Below are positions 58,539 through 64,000 of a stretch of 64,000 nt of DNA, in pieces (position 1 is the first letter of the stretch; each line of letters starts with the position of its first letter). The notes below the pieces were generated by a model. It had not been told where the DNA came from. It made no database searches and saw only the letters and a list, made by a program, of their open reading frames with translations. The position numbers and the translations under genes are program-made. The stretch covers positions 434,001-498,000 of the forward strand of contig CAXXXP010000001.1 in assembly GCA_963678095.2 (NCBI GenBank). The letters run 5' to 3'. This DNA is from G963678095 sp963678095 (lineage in GTDB: Bacteria > Bacillota > Negativicutes > Selenomonadales > Selenomonadaceae).

Positions 58539-60269
58539 TTGAAAGTTGTTTTGACGACGTTAAATGCAAAGTACACGCATACCTCTTTGGGACTGCGTTA
58601 TTTGCGCGAGTATTGCCGAGAGTTTGAGGAAATTGAGATTATGGAGTTTTCCATCAACAATCAGCTGCTCGATATACTGGGACAGATTTATGAAAAAAAA
58701 CCCGATATCCTTGGCTTTGGCTGTTATATCTGGAATATAGAGATGATAAAGCACCTTATCCCGATGGTGCGCCAGGTTTTGCCTGCGTGCCGGCTTATCT
58801 GCGGCGGGCCGGAGGTTTCTTATGAAACAGAAGCCTTTATGCAGCAGCTGCCGATGGTAGATTATGTGATTCGCGGGGAAGGGGAACAGAGCTTTCTGGC
58901 CTTACTTCGGCATTTGACTGGCGGCAGCGACGAAGGATTGCCGGCTGGCATTGCCCATCGCTCAGAGGATGGCGAGCTGCTGGCGGGAAGCGCTGCGGCA
59001 GTCGGGGACTTTGCAAAAGTACAGTTTCCTTACCGTGAGGAAGAAATGCCGGAGCTAAAGGAAAAGATTCTTTATTATGAGAGTTCACGCGGTTGCCCAT
59101 TTGCCTGCAAGTACTGCTTATCCTGTGCGAGCCAGGGGGTTCGATACCTGCCGGTCGCCCGTGTGCTTGAAGAATTGGCCTTTTTTATTCGGCATGAAGT
59201 CCGGCAGGTTAAGTTTGTTGACCGGACCTTCAATGCCAGCAAAGAGCATTTTATGCCGATTCTAAGGTTCCTGGCAGATCAGGACTGCCGGACAAATTTT
59301 CATTTTGAAGTGGCCGTTGACTATATGGATGAAGAGGTGCTCGAGGCCCTGCGTCAGATGCCGGAAGGCCGGGTTCAGCTTGAAATTGGCATTCAGTCGA
59401 CCAATCAGCAGACGCTTTCGCAGGTGAGCCGGGTAAATCACTGGGAAAAAATTGCATATAACATAAGGCGGATTTTGTCCTTTGGCAATATGCATCTGCA
59501 TGTAGATCTGATCATCGGTTTGCCGACAGAGGATATCCTTTCCTTTGAGAAATCTTTTAATGATGTGTATGCACTGCAGCCGGATATGCTGCAGCTGGGA
59601 TTTTTGAAGTTCTTAAAGGGAGCCGCTATGATGGAGCTCGCAGCGGACCATGGCTATGTATATATGCAGCAGGCACCGTATCAGGTGCTGGCGAATAATT
59701 ACCTGAACTACGGGCAGATTCGCTGGCTGCATACCTTTGAGGATGTATTTGAACGTTACTATAATGCCGGCCGTTTTGGCAAGACGATGGCATATCTGAT
59801 TCAGGCCAGTGGCGGCAATGCGTTTGCTTTTTACAGCGCTCTGACGAATTTTTGGGAACAGCGCGGGCTGCATCTAGTGGCCCATACAACGAAGTCGTTG
59901 TACCGTTATCTGCTCGAGTTTTCGCGGGAACAGTATTCTCAAGCCGCGTGTGCAGCGGCAGAACTGTTGAAGCTTGATGCGCTGCTTAGTGATGGCGGCA
60001 GTATTCGTCCGGAATGCCTAAAATGGAATGAAGACCAATATCAGTCGGCAACCGCTGCCTTTTGGCGCAGCGGCGGGGCAGAGCGCTATATTGAAAATTA
60101 TGTTTTTACAAATTGGCGGCAGCTGCGCCGGCAGTATCATATTGAGGTATTTTCCTTTGACCTGGAAGCTCTGGCTGAGGGACAAAGCATTTCCCGCCAG
60201 GTGGCAGTGCTGTTTGATTATACGGCGGCAAAAGCTGCTTATCAAGTGATAGAATTAGGGGAAGTTTGA
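58539..60269 (+). CDS. B12-binding-domain radical SAM protein (DUF4080 type)
   Basis: 576 aa. The N-terminal Rossmann domain (LTTLNAKYTHTSLGLRYL, GFGCYIWN, LICGGPEVSYE, YVIRGEGEQSFLALL) is a cobalamin-binding-like fold. A radical SAM barrel has CxxxCxxC in SRGCPFACKYCLSCASQGVR (about residues 187-194), then FVDRTFN and QLEIGIQSTNQQTL. The C-terminal 150 residues form the DUF4080 region. Substrate unknown; relatives modify RNA or metabolites. TTG start after GAGGTGG. The stop lies 1 bp before the next radical SAM gene. Confidence 0.88.
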   Translation: MKVVLTTLNAKYTHTSLGLRYLREYCREFEEIEIMEFSINNQLLDILGQIYEKKPDILGFGCYIWNIEMIKHLIPMVRQVLPACRLICGGPEVSYETEAFMQQLPMVDYVIRGEGEQSFLALLRHLTGGSDEGLPAGIAHRSEDGELLAGSAAAVGDFAKVQFPYREEEMPELKEKILYYESSRGCPFACKYCLSCASQGVRYLPVARVLEELAFFIRHEVRQVKFVDRTFNASKEHFMPILRFLADQDCRTNFHFEVAVDYMDEEVLEALRQMPEGRVQLEIGIQSTNQQTLSQVSRVNHWEKIAYNIRRILSFGNMHLHVDLIIGLPTEDILSFEKSFNDVYALQPDMLQLGFLKFLKGAAMMELAADHGYVYMQQAPYQVLANNYLNYGQIRWLHTFEDVFERYYNAGRFGKTMAYLIQASGGNAFAFYSALTNFWEQRGLHLVAHTTKSLYRYLLEFSREQYSQAACAAAELLKLDALLSDGGSIRPECLKWNEDQYQSATAAFWRSGGAERYIENYVFTNWRQLRRQYHIEVFSFDLEALAEGQSISRQVAVLFDYTAAKAAYQVIELGEV

Positions 60270-60270
60270 A

Positions 60271-61215
60271 ATGGTATACAAGGTTTTTTCTGATTATTTA
60301 AAAGAACGTTATGGAGAAAAGGTATATAAACTTCCCGTCGGTTTGCCGGTTACTTGTCCTAACCGGGATGGAACCTGCGGGCTTGACGGGTGTACTTTTT
60401 GCGGTGAAATCGGTGCCGGCTATGAAAATTTGCCGGCATCGATGACGGTACAAGAACAGATTGCTGCCAACAAGGCACATATTATTCCCAAGTATAAAGC
60501 AAAGAAATTCATACCATATTTTCAGAACTTCAGCAACACCTACCTGCCGGTGGAGCAGCTGCGAGAATACATCGAGGCGGCTTGCGGCGAGGATATTGTT
60601 GCGATCTATATTGCAACGCGGCCCGATTGCATCAGCGAGGAATATCTGGTAATGCTGCAGCAGATCAAGCAGGAACGCGGCATTGACATCTGTGTTGAAT
60701 TGGGGCTGCAAAGTGTGAATTATCATTCACTGGCAAAAATCAACCGCGGCCATACCCTGGGCGAATTTATTGATGCCGTTTTACGCCTCAAGAAATTTGA
60801 CATAGAGGTTTGTGCTCATTTAATACTAAATCTGCCGGGTGAGGATGCGCTTGATGTCATTGAGGCAGCCAAGGTGTTGTCGGCACTGGGCGTCAATCAG
60901 GTAAAGCTTCATGCGCTCTATATCGTGAAGGGAACCAAAATGGCACAGCAGTATGAAGCCGGAGAAATCGAATTAATTTCCTGTGAAAGCTATCAGCAAC
61001 GGGTGATTGCCTTTTTGGAGCATCTGTCGCCGGATATTGTGGTCCAGCGGATCATCGGGCGGGCGCCGGAGGCTAACACCTTGTTTAGCAATTGGCACAC
61101 CGGCTGGTGGAAGATCCGTGATACGATTATTCAGACGATGACCCAAAATAACCAATATCAGGGACGGCTGTGTACGTATTTAAATGGGCCGGCCGTAAAA
61201 AAATTCAGTCGGTAA
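60271..61215 (+). CDS. TIGR01212/YhcC-type radical SAM protein
   Basis: A 314-aa radical SAM protein. Cluster-binding region: LPVGLPVTCPNRDGTCGLDG, then CTFCGE, the spaced-cysteine form of this family (CxxxxxxCxxxxCxxC). It also has KFIPYFQNFSNTYLP, GLQSVNYHSLAKINRGH and LNLPGED. Function of the family is unknown, with proposed tRNA or ribosome modification roles. ATG follows GGGGAAG within the end of the preceding gene. Co-expression with the B12-type radical SAM protein is nearly certain. Confidence 0.92.
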   Translation: MVYKVFSDYLKERYGEKVYKLPVGLPVTCPNRDGTCGLDGCTFCGEIGAGYENLPASMTVQEQIAANKAHIIPKYKAKKFIPYFQNFSNTYLPVEQLREYIEAACGEDIVAIYIATRPDCISEEYLVMLQQIKQERGIDICVELGLQSVNYHSLAKINRGHTLGEFIDAVLRLKKFDIEVCAHLILNLPGEDALDVIEAAKVLSALGVNQVKLHALYIVKGTKMAQQYEAGEIELISCESYQQRVIAFLEHLSPDIVVQRIIGRAPEANTLFSNWHTGWWKIRDTIIQTMTQNNQYQGRLCTYLNGPAVKKFSR

Positions 61216-61250
61216 AGTCTCATCTTTATATAGGGAAGTGATGAAACATC

Positions 61251-62252
61251 GTGCTTCAGCATGTGAAAATGGCAATTATTCTTTTAATCTGCGTTATCTT
61301 TGGCGGTATCAGCGGCTATATGTATCTGGAAAAATTATCGTTTGCTGATTCGGCTTATCTCGTAATAACCACACTGTCGACCGTTGGTTATGGGGATGTA
61401 ACGCCGCAGAGCCCGGCCGGGCGCTGGTTTACTATTTTTTTGATTGTTTTTGGCGTGGGGCTGGTATTTTATACCTGGGCACTGGCCGTGAGTCTGGTGG
61501 TAGAAGGAAAAGTAAAGGATATTATGGGGAGGCGTGAAATGCGCAAACGGATAGAACACCTGCAAAATCATATTATTATCTGCGGCGGGGGCAAGGTAGG
61601 CTCTAATGCAATTTTGCGGCTGCAACAGGAAAAGGAATCCTTTGTGGTGGTCGACAATGATCCTAAGATCTGTGAATATCTGGAACAGGAAAAAATCCTG
61701 GTGATTCAGGGCGACGCGACCATGGACGAAGTACTGCTTTCAGCCGGCTTAATGAAGGCCAAAGGTGTCATTGCTGCGCTTTCCGGTGATGCGAATAATG
61801 TCTATATCACATTGACGGCCCGGACCATACGTCCGGATGTATTCATCGTTGCCCGAGCTGACCGGCCAGAGGCAGAGGAGAAAATGCGCCGGGCGGGAGC
61901 TACCTCTGTCGTATCCCCGGCGGTAATGGGCGGGCGGCATATGGTGAATTCTTTGACAAAACCATTGATTATGGATCTGATGGAAAATATTTTTTATAAT
62001 CAGGAAATCCATCTCGATATGGCTCAGATTACAGTGCAGCAGGGATCGGAACTCATTGGCAAAACATTATCTACCAGTGCCATAAAGACCGATTATGGTG
62101 CAATTGTGCTGGCAATCCAGCGGGGTGGGGAAATGCTGGTGACGCCAAGTGCTGACGAAAATATCAGCTTGTCTGATACGCTGATCTTGTTTGGAGCCAG
62201 AGATTCTTTGGAAAAATTAAATTATCTGGCTGGCAACAGCACTGCGTTGTAA
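61251..62252 (+). CDS. RCK-containing potassium channel
   Basis: A 333-aa two-TM potassium channel. TM1 (VKMAIILLICVIFGGISGYM), pore helix and selectivity filter TTLSTVGYGDVTP, TM2 (WFTIFLIVFGVGLVFYTWAL), then an RCK/TrkA-N domain (IICGGGKVGSNAILRL, VVDNDPKICEYLE, GDATMDEVLLSAGL) and a TrkA-C domain to the end (GSELIGKTLSTSAI). Similar in design to MthK/YugO-type channels gated by Ca2+ or nucleotides. GTG start after GGGAAGTG. Confidence 0.93.
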   Translation: MLQHVKMAIILLICVIFGGISGYMYLEKLSFADSAYLVITTLSTVGYGDVTPQSPAGRWFTIFLIVFGVGLVFYTWALAVSLVVEGKVKDIMGRREMRKRIEHLQNHIIICGGGKVGSNAILRLQQEKESFVVVDNDPKICEYLEQEKILVIQGDATMDEVLLSAGLMKAKGVIAALSGDANNVYITLTARTIRPDVFIVARADRPEAEEKMRRAGATSVVSPAVMGGRHMVNSLTKPLIMDLMENIFYNQEIHLDMAQITVQQGSELIGKTLSTSAIKTDYGAIVLAIQRGGEMLVTPSADENISLSDTLILFGARDSLEKLNYLAGNSTAL

Positions 62253-62283
62253 GAGCAGCGCGGCAGGTTATAACTTTTGGACG

Positions 62284-62322
62284 AAAAAAACAGCAGGGAA
62301 TATATCCCTGCTGCTTTTTTTC
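62284..62322. terminator. bidirectional intrinsic terminator between kch and fba
   Basis: CAGCAGGGA pairs with TCCCTGCTG around a 5-nt loop, flanked by GAAAAAAA and CTTTTTTTT so that both convergent genes can use it. Confidence 0.9.
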
Positions 62323-62328
62323 GTTTTA

Positions 62329-63264
62329 TTATGCTTTGCCGTTGCAGCCGAGCACGTTGACAAGTTTATGTTTAACCAGTTCTTTTATATAAGCTCTGGC
62401 TGGAGTCAGATACTGTCTCGGATCGAAGTGGTCCGGATGAGCCGTCATGTATTCGCGAATGCCAGCTGTCAGCGCAAGGCGAAGGTCGGAATCAATGTTG
62501 ATTTTGCAGACAGCCAGTTTAGCGGCCTGACGCAGCATGTCTTCTGGAATGCCGATGGCATCGGCAAGATTGCCGCCATTTTTGTTGATGATATCAACGT
62601 ATTTAGGAATAACGGAGGAAGCTCCGTGCAGAACGATCGGGAAATTTGGCAGGCGTTTTTCGATATCTTCCAGAATATCAAAGCGCAGCTGCGGATTTTG
62701 TCCCGGCTTGAATTTAAAGGCTCCGTGGCTGGTGCCGATGGCAATGGCCAGGGAATCAACGCCGGTGCTCTTGACGAATTCTTCAACCTGTTCCGGTTGT
62801 GTATAGGAAGCATTTTCAGCCGATACATTGACATCATCTTCGATGCCAGCGAGCTGTCCGAGCTCCCCTTCAACAGTAACACCGCGCTGATGTGCATAGT
62901 CAACGACGCGTTTTGTCAATTCGATATTATCTTTAAAACTATGATGGGAACCGTCAATCATAACGGATGTGAATCCGCCGTCAATGCAGGATTTGCAGAT
63001 TTCAAAATCTGCCCCATGGTCTAAATGAAGCGCGATAGGGAGATCGGTGTCTTCTAAGGCAGCCTCGACTAATTTTACTAAATAGGCATGTTTTGCGTAT
63101 TTTCTTGCACCGGCCGAAACCTGCAGGATAATAGGAGCATTTTCTTCTTTAGCTGCTTCAGTGATTCCCTGAACAATTTCCATGTTGTTTACGTTGAAAG
63201 CACCGATCGCATAACCGCCTTTATAGGCTTTTTCAAACATTTCGGTTGTAGAAACTAATGGCAT
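62329..63264 (-). CDS. fba: class II fructose-1,6-bisphosphate aldolase
   Basis: A 311-aa zinc aldolase. The N terminus AYKGGYAIGAFNVNNME, catalytic/zinc region IALHLDHGADFEICKSCIDG, MIDGSHHSFKDNIELTK, VEGELGQLAG, LAIAIGTSHGAFKF and IVLHGASSV are all class II signatures. It interconverts fructose-1,6-bisphosphate and triose phosphates. ATG after GAGGGGGAA. Monocistronic, 177 bp from the next minus-strand gene. Confidence 0.96.
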   Translation of the reverse strand: MPLVSTTEMFEKAYKGGYAIGAFNVNNMEIVQGITEAAKEENAPIILQVSAGARKYAKHAYLVKLVEAALEDTDLPIALHLDHGADFEICKSCIDGGFTSVMIDGSHHSFKDNIELTKRVVDYAHQRGVTVEGELGQLAGIEDDVNVSAENASYTQPEQVEEFVKSTGVDSLAIAIGTSHGAFKFKPGQNPQLRFDILEDIEKRLPNFPIVLHGASSVIPKYVDIINKNGGNLADAIGIPEDMLRQAAKLAVCKINIDSDLRLALTAGIREYMTAHPDHFDPRQYLTPARAYIKELVKHKLVNVLGCNGKA

Positions 63265-63441
63265 GATAAAGTTCCCCCTCTAATATAATGTATAACACTG
63301 ACAAATACATTATAGCACAGATCATAAACTAGTTGTATATTTTGTTGTAAAACAATAGAAAAATTTAGGCGTTTTGCTGATCTTTTTTGAGGATTTATAA
63401 AAAGAAGGCTTATAAGTGGCAGTAAATGTCAAAAAAACGCA

Positions 63442-64000
63442 TTATATACTAAAAAACGATAACACTTCCTGCATATCTGACGGAAGGGGGCAGGAAACAC
63501 AAAGCAAGCGCTTTTCTACGGGATGCATAAATTCAAGTTTCCAGGCATGCAGGGCCTGTCTGCCCAGCAAAGCCAGGGAGCCTCCGTACAGATCATCGCC
63601 GAGCAAAGGATGCCCGGTATGAGCCAGATGGACCCGGATTTGGTGCGTGCGCCCGGTTTCAAGTACAAGTTCAAGCAACGAGAGCTTGCCGTTTGTACGC
63701 AGGGTTTTGTAATGCGTAAGCGCCGGCTTCCCGTCGGGAGCTACCCGGCGTTCAATGATGCTGCCGGGTTTTCGCCCGATGGGGGCCTCGATGCTGCCTG
63801 CCGCTGGCGCTATTTCTCCAGGGATCAGCGCCTGGTAGCAGCGGTGAAAGAGTTTCTGGCTGCTGGTTGAAAGCTGATGCTGGATCTGAGGTTCTTTGGC
63901 GATTAATACCAGGCCGGAGGTGTCCTTATCAAGGCGGTGGACGGGGTGATACACCAGCGGCAGGCCCTGCTGCTGATAATGGTAGAGCACGGCATTGGCC
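63442..64000 (-). CDS. RluA-family pseudouridine synthase, N-terminally cut by the window edge
   Basis: The visible C-terminal 186 residues contain the catalytic motif VHRLDKDTSGLVLIAK with its Asp, QKLFHRCYQALIPGE, GRTHQIRVHLAHTGHPLLGD (substrate-strand motif) and ALHAWKLEFMHPVEKR. That order is RluA/RluD/YlyB type. The frame stays open to the right edge (ANAVLYHYQQQGL), so an S4 or N-terminal part may lie outside. It isomerises uridine in rRNA or tRNA; the target site cannot be told from this part. Confidence 0.93.
   Translation of the reverse strand, partial: ANAVLYHYQQQGLPLVYHPVHRLDKDTSGLVLIAKEPQIQHQLSTSSQKLFHRCYQALIPGEIAPAAGSIEAPIGRKPGSIIERRVAPDGKPALTHYKTLRTNGKLSLLELVLETGRTHQIRVHLAHTGHPLLGDDLYGGSLALLGRQALHAWKLEFMHPVEKRLLCVSCPLPSDMQEVLSFFSI

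Noticed and set aside
1..64000. CRISPR array, rRNA or tRNA genes
   Set aside because: No regularly spaced short direct repeats and no recognisable tRNA or rRNA sequence were seen while reading both strands; a covariance-model scan would be needed to exclude small RNAs fully.

Overview
The window looks like chromosomal DNA of an anaerobic Bacillota, most likely a Negativicutes/Sporomusaceae-type bacterium. This is an inference from gene content: an aro gene set with type IV pilus genes lodged inside it, many Fe-S and radical-SAM proteins, a bacteriohemerythrin-diguanylate cyclase, an FMN riboswitch-rib operon and a four-cysteine L28. No rRNA, tRNA or CRISPR array was recognised.

Layout. (1) 1-2270 is a conserved, higher-GC block: the end of a YraN-family gene, ubiX-type flavin prenyltransferase and a YifB/ComM ATPase. 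(2) 2.3-37.4 kb is a visibly AT-richer accessory region. It holds small exported or membrane proteins, an IS21 element, a broken IS256 remnant, MarR/GNAT/LysE genes, an ArsR-ArsP-type metalloid cluster, a chemoreceptor and two intact IS256-family elements side by side. It also holds a c-di-GMP riboswitch in front of a REC-REC-GGDEF-hemerythrin protein, a double CHAP-like protein, a second GGDEF protein and a pentapeptide-repeat protein. The most striking structure here is a 3.6-3.7 kb cassette present twice (about 12.2-15.9 and 21.6-25.2 kb): a LysR regulator divergent from a double-[4Fe-4S] protein, a cysteine-rich protein and a 232-aa protein of unknown function. A decayed fragment of a third lysR copy lies at 8.88-8.98 kb. 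(3) 37.5-50.3 kb is the aro region: aroE, then a type IV pilus operon (pilB, pilT, pilC, prepilin, pilD, three pseudopilins, a PilX-like protein, a pilM-pilN fusion, pilO), then aroC-aroK-aroB and a stand-alone purC-like gene. (4) 50.4-56.1 kb: a FliG-N-like orphan, a DUF1294 gene, the FMN riboswitch with attenuator, ribD-ribE-ribBA-ribH, a YfcE-type phosphodiesterase and hslO. (5) 56.2-64 kb: rpmB and pepF (minus), two tandem radical SAM genes and a K+ channel (plus), then fba and a truncated RluA-type gene (minus).

How it fits together. The housekeeping blocks supply aromatic amino-acid precursors, riboflavin, redox chaperoning and glycolysis/gluconeogenesis. The accessory region carries environmental sensing (chemoreceptor, O2/NO-type hemerythrin coupled to c-di-GMP synthesis under a c-di-GMP riboswitch), metalloid defence and the unexplained duplicated Fe-S cassette, which is the best candidate here for an undescribed system. 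Several junctions in the accessory region coincide with short REP-like repeats, IS ends or IS remnants, so it appears to have been reshaped by recombination.
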